DNA from: CAYUET01 sp964443875 | GTDB taxonomy: Bacteria > Auribacterota > JAFGBW01 | Length of the DNA stretch: 64,000 nucleotides | Assembly: GCA_964443875.1 (NCBI GenBank) | Contig: CAYUET010000006.1 | Coordinates: 62,001-126,000, forward strand | Reading direction: 5' to 3' | In this document: in pieces, positions 19,101 to 25,944 of the stretch | Layout: every line of letters starts with the position of its first letter | Position numbering within the stretch: position 1 is the first letter of the stretch | Notes under the pieces: generated by a model | Told to the model about the DNA's origin: nothing | Seen by the model: only the letters and a program-made list of their open reading frames with translations | The model's database searches: none | Position numbers and translations under genes: made by a program

Positions 19101-20959
19101 TTCTGATGGTGCTGGATGCCGGATTTGATGAATCAACTATTTTTCATGAATTGATCGAGTCCATTCTTGAAGATTCTTTAGCGGATAAGGCTCATGGTTA
19201 CACCTTTATTCTTGAATCAGAAGTGTATAAAGACAGCATGGAAAGAAAACTTGATAATTATGACGCTCAGCAGTTAAGGAATATTGTTTTAAACACAAAC
19301 TCTGAATTGGAAAGACTGGACAGTTTAAAAGATGTTACAACAGAATTAAAGGAGTTGAAAAAGCAGAATGCTTTAAGAATTCAATCTTTAGCGATGAGTA
19401 AGCTTTCAAAAATGTCTGAATTCAGTCCCGAAAAGGTTTCAGAAAGAATCAATAAATTGCAGGATGAGAAAAACATAGGGATGACGGCCCTTATCCGTCA
19501 GTTCAAAATCGACAATACCATGGATACACTGAAAACTCGTTTAATGCTTACTCAGTTTCTGGATACCATAGAAAATTCTTCTAAAATAAATAAAAAGGAT
19601 TATACCGGGGTTTTAAAGTATCAGCTTTCTCTGGATAAAGAAAAATTACCCGTCTCCGTTAATGGAATCGGTTTAAACCGTGAGGATATATTAACCATCA
19701 TGAGAAATCCTACTTTCGTTTCTTTTCTTGAAGGTGATATTTCCAAGTACACAGGCTATGACATGGTCAACGGAAATCCCCATATCTGGCATAAGGATGG
19801 AAAACTCTTTTTTGTATTGAGTGATCAAAGCTATACGATGACAGAAATCGAAAGGACACGTAATTTAGAATCCAGTCTTGAAAATGAAATGAAGACGAAT
19901 GAGGTTGAAAAGGCAACCAACGGCGCTGCCTTTGCCGACTTCCTCAAGATTTTGAAATCCAAATCCATAAATCTTTACAGACAGGGCAATGGTTATATTT
20001 TTCATGTGAATGAACGTAAAAATACAGCACAGAAGCAACAGTATGATTTGATTGATGCAGGGCTTGATTTTACGGATATCAGCGATAATGTTTCCTTTAA
20101 TACCCTCAAGGAATTGTTAAGCAGAAAAATCAATACCATATCCGATGCCAATAAGAGAAAACTGATGGAAGCCGGTTTACAGAAATTAGTTTTAGATACC
20201 TGGGCTACTGTTCAAAAGATAAATGGCCTTCAGGCTGCCGGAGCTTCCAAGACCATAGGGGCTGTGGAGGTTTCTTCCAGTGGTAAAACGTTTGCACCTG
20301 TGACAGATGTTGTATTCACTAAGCTGACTCAATATAATGGGATTACAACTGTAGATGACAAGGTTCCGGAACGTTTCAATATGTCTGATTTAAAGGGTAA
20401 ACAGAAGAATTATGCTGAACAGGCATATCATTTAATGAAAATGTTAAACAATTATGCCGATTCCATTGCAGAAAGTCTTGCTGATAGAAAAGTGATTTCT
20501 TCTTCTCAAACTTCAGAAGTGTCCAAATCTGTTTTTGCCCAATTGACAAAAGCTTTAACAGAGGGGAATGGCTGTGATCTTAAGGCCCCGATTTTATTGA
20601 ATTCCTTTATCAAGTATCAGGTCAATCCCTTAACCAGTCAAAAATTCCCCTCCCTGGTACTTCAAGTTGGCGACACGCTTTCTTCCCTTAAAGATCAGGA
20701 TTTAAAATGGAAAAATCAGATTATTAACAAGCTTTTTTTAAAGATGTCAGGAGTCAATACAGATGCTGTTAAGGCTGATACTTCTTTAAATACGGATATG
20801 TTTGTTTTAATGGCTGCCAATGAAGCCATCAAAAAAGCAGTGGGTTCCATTGAAGGCCAGGAAATTCGCAGAACAAATGATTTTTTATTTGCCAACATGT
20901 TTGATGTGAATTCCAATCCGCTTAATGATTCGGCGGCATCAGTTCAGTTTTCTGCCTGA
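16148..20959 (+). CDS. Giant exported protein with ADP-ribosyltransferase-like domain and internal duplication
   Basis: The start is set at ATG 16148, which has a Shine-Dalgarno GAGGT 7 nt upstream and yields a signal peptide (about 1-22, ending C-F-A). The GTG at 16139 would add three residues. The 1603-aa product has L-A-P-R-T at 37-41 and a charged helical region to about 140. An ADP-ribosyltransferase-like domain covers about 175-350: R189 (LYRGY), S254-T255-S256 (GFLSTSSD, then KAKQFA) and E326-S-E328 (RNESEISV). That is the order R, STS, E-x-E of the R-S-E transferase group. Two related units of about 490-520 residues follow (about 392-885 and 905-1380), each starting with an H-E-x-x-E motif (H478, H1000). 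The C-terminal 220 residues are helical and unrecognised. It is followed by two further exported enzymes. Target and activity are unknown; ADP-ribosylation is an inference from motifs. Confidence 0.7.
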   Translation: MKTFIHIFTVILQIFYSLNCFALNGFDASRKRDAQCLAPRTVFPSITIIGASKDAKSDAVGAKKAKADKSLDEDSLEEAREGLERLRSRLIQYNESLASKNKAAINAALNKYRNAFYFLANYYQNLSFEHSRDKELKAIIDQFEKFRSSTQSLLYQRLEKGKPLLTKSGDIYTIPGREKYGNTVSTLYRGYNLDGLCGMFNLGTKGNDASKFENVSSFLFEQGWSSAGVALGNPNFDLMTHLGGAAGAQSGFLSTSSDRNKAKQFATAKENSNQKFYGVVVEIDPAYVEAVFARHHFDSRRKEIQSTDPNWWAAYAENGPASYRNESEISVAREIPAEAIICCRLVDETGVYVQTVNNPNYKGNQKAEAASKDIGKLYDSVEIDPEKSRPATDKDKEIVNKWVEGMKSKVKEISSLYKDYPNVDINKTLAWLNTALSLKGVNITITKINGGEAKFEVKDNKLNIFLDPKKAKESTLFHEMFEAAFSLANPGMQELAHSFTFMTETALYNESMIRKLSNYDDLKLSELIDNTDAEINAIKEAIDSAENDTLKSLLHKKIEQANRIKEESRKILLSRLASPAEGEDNYTLAELLENSTDQGIRNAVKNILVNRLAFLQDGYLSEKSKGGRTIVRNYDLNQESDVRLFAQFFKDMESQTDYLTRNNDYNGMFNMNMGDGKTHLLSGIALSSFDIQALMRNENGWVIEKGDVSQVSSSEKIVNENPRIRLVSENGLTRLRFILSDQNFDLEKIKKSEQKKEETEANTPEEATKSGPAFEDFIRLLKTKSIVFSTDGKGVISRLNPKLNTNEMETYSMVGYQLNLDTFFSGVTSLASLQSIINQKLKGMEDEKSGPVRRAIQNTILETWAQIQKSYSGPSGASKTIGSDISSLMTDTPEGIYFDKQLEDFTAAEKAKLEQFQKNIISRTPAIREALKKLNLDPSLADLIGKAFDMNDPTIRLGIQKAKNGIQGAEAIYFNGMNANGNKTLLMVLDAGFDESTIFHELIESILEDSLADKAHGYTFILESEVYKDSMERKLDNYDAQQLRNIVLNTNSELERLDSLKDVTTELKELKKQNALRIQSLAMSKLSKMSEFSPEKVSERINKLQDEKNIGMTALIRQFKIDNTMDTLKTRLMLTQFLDTIENSSKINKKDYTGVLKYQLSLDKEKLPVSVNGIGLNREDILTIMRNPTFVSFLEGDISKYTGYDMVNGNPHIWHKDGKLFFVLSDQSYTMTEIERTRNLESSLENEMKTNEVEKATNGAAFADFLKILKSKSINLYRQGNGYIFHVNERKNTAQKQQYDLIDAGLDFTDISDNVSFNTLKELLSRKINTISDANKRKLMEAGLQKLVLDTWATVQKINGLQAAGASKTIGAVEVSSSGKTFAPVTDVVFTKLTQYNGITTVDDKVPERFNMSDLKGKQKNYAEQAYHLMKMLNNYADSIAESLADRKVISSSQTSEVSKSVFAQLTKALTEGNGCDLKAPILLNSFIKYQVNPLTSQKFPSLVLQVGDTLSSLKDQDLKWKNQIINKLFLKMSGVNTDAVKADTSLNTDMFVLMAANEAIKKAVGSIEGQEIRRTNDFLFANMFDVNSNPLNDSAASVQFSA
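17318..18811 (+). repeat. Internal coding repeat unit A of the giant exported protein
   Basis: Codes for about residues 390-888. Landmarks shared with unit B, in order: E-S-T-L-F-H-E-M-F-E-A-A with A-H about 18 residues later; N-Y-D; R-F-I-L-S-D-Q-N; A-F-E-D-F-I-R-L-L-K-T-K-S-I; E-T-W-A-Q-I-Q-K; G-A-S-K-T-I-G. The DNA has diverged, so this is an old duplication, not a recent tandem copy. Confidence 0.8.
18860..20281 (+). repeat. Internal coding repeat unit B of the giant exported protein
   Basis: Codes for about residues 905-1378. Landmarks matching unit A: E-S-T-I-F-H-E-L-I-E-S-I with A-H about 17 residues later; N-Y-D; F-F-V-L-S-D-Q-S; A-F-A-D-F-L-K-I-L-K-S-K-S-I; D-T-W-A-T-V-Q-K; G-A-S-K-T-I-G. 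The H-E-x-x-E sites of the two units are 522 residues apart. Confidence 0.8.
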
Positions 20960-21057
20960 TCCTGATATTGTTAGAAAAAATAAGATCTGCGGTTGTGCTG
21001 CAGTGCTGAATTAGGTTTAAAAATACGACAAGTTCTTTTAACAGAGCGAATGCGAGA

Positions 21058-21912
21058 ATGAAGAATTTTTTTGTGTTTATTTTTTTTTCTGTTTTCCTTG
21101 GCCCCTTATATAGTCAGGATTTTCTGGCCCCCCAGAGTTACGTGCAGGAAAGCCGTTTAAAGAAAATGATTATGGAATATTTTTCCTCTCCGAATCATTT
21201 TAATCCCCAAGCTCTCATTGCTATTCTTAAGAATGATCCAGTCTTGAGCAATGACTTTCCCAGATCTGTTGGAGTTGAGGAAGGATACTCCCTGGAACAG
21301 CATACCTTCATGGTACTGAATCAGTTTGAAACCTATTTTGCACAACAGAAACTGCCTGCCGGATTGAATCCCGATTTTTTTCGTATTCTTCTGGCCCTTC
21401 ATGATGCAGGGAAACCAAGAGCGATCCGTGAAGGGAACAAGGCCATGGAGCATCCCTATACCCTTGCTCTGATTAATAAACTCAGAGCAGATCTTCCTTT
21501 CAGGGATGAAGCTATTGATGTTATAGCTGCGATTATAAAAAAAGACGTGATTGGCATGTATCTGCGGGATAAACTGTCCCTGGAAGGAGCTGAAAGGCAG
21601 ATCCTGCTTTTGGCCCAGAATTTAAAAATTCCTCTCTATAATTTTTTCCAGTATTTAACGATTTTTTATCAATGTGATACGGCCAGTTATACAGCAGATG
21701 CAGGAGGTCAGAAATCCCTGGAGTTTTTGTTCACTTATAGAAACGGGGGAAAAGTATTTGATCCTCAAAGAAAGAGGCTTCTGTTTTCTCAAAGGACGGA
21801 ATCTAAATTTTCAATTCTTGAGGCCAGGATCATAGCGCAATCCAGAAAATTTTTATCCCCCGCTCCTGACAGACTCCAATCTCGTCAGGAAATTCAGCAG
21901 CGGTCGGTTTAA
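21058..21912 (+). CDS. Exported HD-domain hydrolase-like protein
   Basis: The 284-aa protein starts with a signal peptide (about 1-20, ending Y-S-Q) followed at once by L23-A-P-Q-S27, the motif shared with its two neighbours. The body has the spacing of an HD metal-dependent phosphohydrolase: H82 (EQHT), H115-D116 (ALHDAGKP), H132 (MEHPY) and D207 (YQCDTAS). HD enzymes usually hydrolyse nucleotides or phosphoesters in the cytoplasm, so an exported form is unusual. It lies 98 nt after the giant protein gene and before an exported DHH phosphoesterase. Substrate unknown. The family call rests on these four motifs and their order. Confidence 0.7.
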   Translation: MKNFFVFIFFSVFLGPLYSQDFLAPQSYVQESRLKKMIMEYFSSPNHFNPQALIAILKNDPVLSNDFPRSVGVEEGYSLEQHTFMVLNQFETYFAQQKLPAGLNPDFFRILLALHDAGKPRAIREGNKAMEHPYTLALINKLRADLPFRDEAIDVIAAIIKKDVIGMYLRDKLSLEGAERQILLLAQNLKIPLYNFFQYLTIFYQCDTASYTADAGGQKSLEFLFTYRNGGKVFDPQRKRLLFSQRTESKFSILEARIIAQSRKFLSPAPDRLQSRQEIQQRSV

Positions 21913-21946
21913 TAAGATCAATTCCTTAAGGAATTATTTTATCTTA
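21913..21946 (+). terminator. Possible intrinsic terminator after the HD gene
   Basis: A perfect 16-bp palindrome AATTCCTTAAGGAATT (21920-21935), framed by TAAGAT and ATCTTA arms and followed by ATTTT, lies just after the stop codon. The stem is AT-rich, so termination would be weak. It could also be an operator. Confidence 0.35.
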
Positions 21947-22105
21947 ATAACTCTGAATTTTATTGCTGTTTTTTAGATCGTATTTGTGTTGATTCTGACA
22001 AATTCAGGGCATTGATTTAAGCAACAAAGGATTTTTTTGAAAAGCCCTGGACTCTTGACTGCTCCGTATTCTGCAAGTATATTGATACCAGTTGAAAGGG
22101 GATTG

Positions 22106-24229
22106 ATGAAAATTCTTTTTAGAGTCATTTTTATGGGTTTTTTATTTATTATAATTTGCTCTGCAGAAGAAATCTTTTCAGACAAAAGCTCTTTATTCTG
22201 TGAAAAGCATGTTCTCAACCCCCAGAGTATTCTTGTTCACAGTCCTTTTTCAGAACTGGTAAAAAAACCCCTGTTTTCTATGATTGAAAACAAGGGAATG
22301 GATATTACCCGGAATCAAGAGTTTATTAAAAGATGGAAAAATCTGCAGGCTGACCTGGAAGGCCTTTTCAGGAATAATCCCGCTCCCAGAATTCTGATTG
22401 GGTATCATGATGATGCAGACGGAGTGATGTCAGCCAAAATAACTCAGATAGCCCTGATGAAATTCGGAAGCATTAAAAATTGTAAATTCAGGCCTTTTCC
22501 CATTGTCAAGAAGACTGAGAAGGAATTCAAGAGCCTGCCTCTTGAAACGTTTGACAGAATTATCATGCTGGATTCCTTTTGGACACAGAAATTATATTTC
22601 CAGGATGATGTCGGTCAGGAAATTAAGAGGAATCTTATTGTCATTGACCATCATGTCGGTGTTGTGAAAAAGGAGCAGCTCTCCGAAGCAGATCGGAAAC
22701 ATTTTCATCTTATTAATCTGAATAATATCGGGTATGACGGGGAATCGAAGCATATGCCGGCCTCTGCATTGACCGCTTTGATTTTTAATGAAATGAAAGA
22801 TAGAAGAAAACGGCCTTTATTAGACAATACCGCGGACTTGAATCTGCCTTTGCCCGTTCTTCTGGCTGCCGGGATCATCGGAGACAGAGGGTATGCTGAA
22901 ATAAAATGGAAGGATGGGAAGGAGCATTATCAGGGCGGTTTTCTTTTAAACCAGAAAGAGATTTTTTTATCTTTTGGGCGGAGGGATCACAAAAGGCACA
23001 GGATTGAGACCGTGAATATTAAAACCAATTTAATGGAAATAGCACAGACAGTAAACTGGTACCTTTCCTCCCTGGGAAAGCTGGCATTTGAGAGTATTCT
23101 GGAAAATAACGGTGATATTACCCTGAGAAACATTGCTGAATGGATCCATGAAAAGCGCACAATGGACAAAAAGGTTAAGGTTTTTGCAAGCATGATTCTT
23201 TATAATCCTTTGTTTGAGAATGAAAAAGTCATATGCATTGATCTTCAAAAGCAGATAGTGAACAAGATTCACCGTTTTTTCATAGGAAATGAGAAATATG
23301 AGATTGATATCACGAAATCGGTTGATGCGGAAATCATTCGAATGGAATCCAAGACTCAAAACCCTAGAATTGTAGCCTGTCTTCAGGATGTTCAGAAGGA
23401 TAATCTTTATAAGTTCTCCCTGAGATATGACGGGGACAAGGAAAAAGCCGATTTATTTTCAGTTGTTCAGTTTTTGAAAGGTAAAAAACTTTTCATCACT
23501 TCACAGTTCAATGAACAGAAGAATGAAGATCCGAACAGATACATCCTGGCGGAATTTTTTACGGCCTTTATCCATCTGATGGAGAATCTCGTCAAGGCGG
23601 AAAAATTAGCGGAATGGATAAAATCCATGAAGTCTGAAAAATTTGAAGAGCTGCTGGAGCTGGAGGAATGGATAGGATGGGTGAAAATGGAGGATCTGAT
23701 AAAAGAATCGGAAATCCTTGAACAGAACATCCGGGAGACTCTTGATTTCATTGCCTCTGAAAATCTTAATGTTTCGATTAAAAACTCCAAGCTCTTCCGG
23801 GTGGTTACGGACCTGAAGGCGTGCCTGGAAGCCATGAGGACCCTGCAACAGGATCCTTTGAAGGCCGATGAACTGGCCGCTGAAAGATGGAGATTTGAAA
23901 TGATTAAGGATTCTCTGAGGAGTTTCAGGGGTATTCCGGAAAGCGACCCTGAATTCTGGAAAACCAAGGGGGACTGGGTTGAAGGGAAACGGATTTTAAA
24001 ATTAAATGTCAATTACAGTGATGGCGGCGGGCACCCGGGGGCTGTTGCCTTCAGGTTTAATAAAAAGCAGATTGATGACCAATATGGCTTGTTTAAACTG
24101 ATTGAAGCCGTGGCAACGGATGTCCAGAATGCATTTAAAAAAGCTGAAGAATTGAGAGAACTGCTGGATGGAGGCATTCTGGAAAAGGCAGGAATTCCAC
24201 GTTTCAACGAAACCCGCAAATGTGCATAA
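22106..24229 (+). CDS. Exported DHH/DHHA1-family phosphoesterase
   Basis: The chosen ATG 22106 has an AAGGGG Shine-Dalgarno and gives a signal peptide (1-20, ending C-S-A). An upstream in-frame TTG at 22037 also has an AAAGG box but would bury that signal. The 707-aa product carries the L37-N-P-Q-S41 motif, then DHH motifs: D102-D103-A-D105-G (motif I), I-M-L-D156-S-F (II), V-I-D181-H182-H183 (III), A-A-G-I-I-G-D (IV). The C-terminal DHHA1 signature is G640-G-G-H643-P-G. DHH/DHHA1 enzymes cleave oligonucleotides, cyclic dinucleotides or polyphosphate using Mn2+. Between the two cores lies an unusually long helical insertion (about 370-600). Export of such an enzyme is rare, and the substrate is unknown. 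Confidence 0.75.
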   Translation: MKILFRVIFMGFLFIIICSAEEIFSDKSSLFCEKHVLNPQSILVHSPFSELVKKPLFSMIENKGMDITRNQEFIKRWKNLQADLEGLFRNNPAPRILIGYHDDADGVMSAKITQIALMKFGSIKNCKFRPFPIVKKTEKEFKSLPLETFDRIIMLDSFWTQKLYFQDDVGQEIKRNLIVIDHHVGVVKKEQLSEADRKHFHLINLNNIGYDGESKHMPASALTALIFNEMKDRRKRPLLDNTADLNLPLPVLLAAGIIGDRGYAEIKWKDGKEHYQGGFLLNQKEIFLSFGRRDHKRHRIETVNIKTNLMEIAQTVNWYLSSLGKLAFESILENNGDITLRNIAEWIHEKRTMDKKVKVFASMILYNPLFENEKVICIDLQKQIVNKIHRFFIGNEKYEIDITKSVDAEIIRMESKTQNPRIVACLQDVQKDNLYKFSLRYDGDKEKADLFSVVQFLKGKKLFITSQFNEQKNEDPNRYILAEFFTAFIHLMENLVKAEKLAEWIKSMKSEKFEELLELEEWIGWVKMEDLIKESEILEQNIRETLDFIASENLNVSIKNSKLFRVVTDLKACLEAMRTLQQDPLKADELAAERWRFEMIKDSLRSFRGIPESDPEFWKTKGDWVEGKRILKLNVNYSDGGGHPGAVAFRFNKKQIDDQYGLFKLIEAVATDVQNAFKKAEELRELLDGGILEKAGIPRFNETRKCA

Positions 24230-24322
24230 CGGATCCTGATGTAAGGACATTCCTATACACTTCGATAATTAAGAATTCGCGTATTATTCTTTTTTACTTA
24301 TTTTGCCTGTTAAAAATATATT

Positions 24323-25168
24323 TTATATCCATTCCTCCTCCAGAATTTTACCTTTGAGACTGACCAGGATTTTTTTAACAGGGATTTTTCTTTTACTTTG
24401 CTCCCGGGCTTCTATCGCAAGCTGTAAAAGGCCTCCACAGCAGGGGACTTCCATGATCATGACCGTCAGGGAATTGATCTGCGACTCTTCGATCATGTGT
24501 TTCAGTTTTTCGAGATAGATTTCCTTTCCTTCATCGAGTTTAGGGCAGGCAATGGCAAGGCCTTTGTCTTTCAGAAAGTCCTTGTGAAAATCGCCCAGGG
24601 CATAGGCAATGCAGTCTGCGGCAAGAAGCACATCCCGTTTTTTAAAATAGGGGGCATTGGGGGATACGAGGTGCAATTGAACGGGCCACTGTCTGAGCTG
24701 AGAAGCCCTTGTGCCTGTGTTTTCCTCTGAAGTCTGGGGTGTATCTCTGAAGTCGAGCATTCTGGAGCCCGGACATCCTCCTGTATTATGGGAATGCTCT
24801 GTATGACTTGAAGCGTTAAGAGGATTAGGAATGTCGTTTTGTTTAAGAAATTCGATTGCTGTTTTCAAATAGGACTCCTCTCCATGAGATTTTAAATGTT
24901 CAAGGTGGGCTTTTATGGTGTTCTCACCCTGTTTAACGATATTTTCCATGACTTTCTCTTCGTCGTAGGGTTCGGCTTCCCTTTCCTCAACTAAAATGGC
25001 GTTTTGAGGGCAGGTTTTCAGACAGGCCCCCAGCCCATCACAGAAAAGATCGCTGACAAGCCTTGCTTTTCCGTCAATAAGCTGGATAGCGCCTTCAGGA
25101 CAGGCAGGGATACATACTCCGCAGCCATTGCATTTATCATGATCAAAGGTTATGATTTTTCTTTTCAT
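24323..25168 (-). CDS. Ferredoxin-like iron-sulfur protein with C-terminal anaerobe-specific domain
   Basis: Electron-transfer-type protein (281 aa). The N-terminus has one complete [4Fe-4S] motif, C-x2-C-x2-C-x3-C-P (CNGCGVCIPACP, residues 13-24). A second motif has Leu in place of the second Cys (CDGLGACLKTCP), a variant I recall as typical of this family. Further conserved cysteines occur in GGCPGSR (near 130), IACPKLD and EVPCCGG. The family is widespread in anaerobes, often without a known partner. It is transcribed divergently from a Crp/Fnr regulator with an FNR-type box between them, so oxygen- or redox-linked control is likely. Confidence 0.85.
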   Translation of the reverse strand: MKRKIITFDHDKCNGCGVCIPACPEGAIQLIDGKARLVSDLFCDGLGACLKTCPQNAILVEEREAEPYDEEKVMENIVKQGENTIKAHLEHLKSHGEESYLKTAIEFLKQNDIPNPLNASSHTEHSHNTGGCPGSRMLDFRDTPQTSEENTGTRASQLRQWPVQLHLVSPNAPYFKKRDVLLAADCIAYALGDFHKDFLKDKGLAIACPKLDEGKEIYLEKLKHMIEESQINSLTVMIMEVPCCGGLLQLAIEAREQSKRKIPVKKILVSLKGKILEEEWI

Positions 25169-25194
25169 ATTGTTCTCCTTTATTTTTTAATTAT

Positions 25195-25200
25195 ACTATA
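25195..25200 (-). promoter_or_regulatory. Predicted -10 element of the ferredoxin gene
   Basis: On the minus strand this reads TATAGT (5 of 6 to consensus). If transcription starts at about 25188, the FNR-type box at 25223-25236 is centred at -41.5, the classical class II activator position. An overlapping TATAAT at 25190-25195 would place the box at about -46.5 instead. Confidence 0.5.
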
Positions 25201-25213
25201 GCCGTATTTCCAT

Positions 25214-25219
25214 TATAAT
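25214..25219 (+). promoter_or_regulatory. Predicted -10 element of the Crp/Fnr gene
   Basis: TATAAT, 38 nt upstream of ATG 25252, with only a weak -35 candidate (TTATAC at 25191-25196). The start point would fall near 25226, inside the FNR-type box, which suggests autorepression. Confidence 0.45.
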
Positions 25220-25222
25220 TCA

Positions 25223-25236
25223 TTGACCTGGATCAA
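25223..25236. promoter_or_regulatory. FNR/CRP-type operator TTGACCTGGATCAA
   Basis: A 14-bp dyad TTGAC-CTGG-ATCAA, one mismatch from the FNR consensus TTGAT-N4-ATCAA, in the 83-nt gap between the divergent ferredoxin and Crp/Fnr genes. The regulator's recognition helix carries E-T-L-S-R, the E-x-x-S-R pattern that FNR uses to read TTGA half-sites, so the neighbouring protein is the obvious ligand. Expected effect: activation of the ferredoxin gene and autorepression of the regulator. Confidence 0.7.
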
Positions 25237-25251
25237 GAAAAAACAGGATTT

Positions 25252-25896
25252 ATGAAAAAAAAGTCTGATATTTTTTATTCTTTGCTGAAAAAAAATGACC
25301 TCTTCAGGGAATTAAGCCTTCAAAGCATTGAAGCCATTAAAAGAATCTGTGAAGTCAGGGAAATCAAAAACAATGCTTATCTGTTTACAGAAGGAGACAA
25401 GGGGGAGTCTGTTTTCCTTTTGATTTCCGGAAATGTCGAGCTTTATAAAACAACATCAGATGGAAGCAAGGTGGTTGTGAGGGTCATAGATCCCGGAGAG
25501 ATTTTTGCTGAAGTGATTCTTTTTGAAAATGATTGTTATCCTGTGAATGCCAGAGCTGTTAATTTTTCACAACTTTATGTCATATCAAAAATTAAGTTTT
25601 TTACCCTTCTTGAAAGAGAGGCATTCAGAACGGATTTTATCCGTATTCTCATGAAAAAACAGCGGTATCTGACAGAACAGCTGGTGGAGAGAACGCGCGA
25701 TTCCGTGGAAGTCCGTTTTATCAAGTTTCTGGAAAAGCAATATGGAAAAAGAAAGGTGTATCACATGACTTTTAAACAGAAGGACATTGCCGCAGCCATT
25801 GACACCAACCCTGAAACTTTGTCCAGGCTCCTGTTCAGGCTGAAACAGGATAACCGTATCAGGCAAGAGGGAAAAAAAATCGAGTTTTTGAGTTAA
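25252..25896 (+). CDS. Crp/Fnr-family transcription regulator
   Basis: The 214-aa protein has an N-terminal cyclic-nucleotide-binding-like beta-roll (about 15-130, with GDKGESVFLLISGNVEL), a dimerisation helix (about 131-165), and a C-terminal winged helix-turn-helix (about 170-210). The recognition helix N-P-E-T-L-S-R-L-L-F-R-L carries the FNR-type E-x-x-S-R pattern. The N-terminal Cys cluster of true FNR is absent (only two Cys, near 33 and 93), so it should not hold an oxygen-sensing [4Fe-4S] cluster of that type. The signal may be redox, haem or another ligand. It is divergent from the ferredoxin gene across an FNR-type box. Confidence 0.88.
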   Translation: MKKKSDIFYSLLKKNDLFRELSLQSIEAIKRICEVREIKNNAYLFTEGDKGESVFLLISGNVELYKTTSDGSKVVVRVIDPGEIFAEVILFENDCYPVNARAVNFSQLYVISKIKFFTLLEREAFRTDFIRILMKKQRYLTEQLVERTRDSVEVRFIKFLEKQYGKRKVYHMTFKQKDIAAAIDTNPETLSRLLFRLKQDNRIRQEGKKIEFLS

Positions 25897-25909
25897 ACGA
25901 AGAATTAAT

Positions 25910-25938
25910 CCCTTGCGCGGATCGGGGCGCAGGGAACA
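25910..25938 (+). promoter_or_regulatory. GC-rich hairpin after the Crp/Fnr gene
   Basis: CCCTTGCGC pairs with GCGCAGGG (one bulged T) around an 8-nt loop. It lies just after the regulator's stop codon. No T-run follows, so it is at best a Rho-type pause site or an mRNA 3' stabiliser. Confidence 0.3.
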
Positions 25939-25944
25939 ATTTAC

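Noticed and set aside
22037..22105. TTG start for the DHH phosphoesterase
   Set aside because: It has an AAAGG box, but the added 23 residues would precede and bury the signal peptide that begins at ATG 22106.
23467..24012. 181-residue Ser-rich minus-strand frame inside the DHH gene
   Set aside because: Low-complexity Ser/Ile-rich shadow of the helical insertion.
24268..24297. Terminator between the DHH gene and the convergent ferredoxin gene
   Set aside because: AAGAAT...ATTCTT is only 6 bp with an AT-only stem; I cannot separate it from background.
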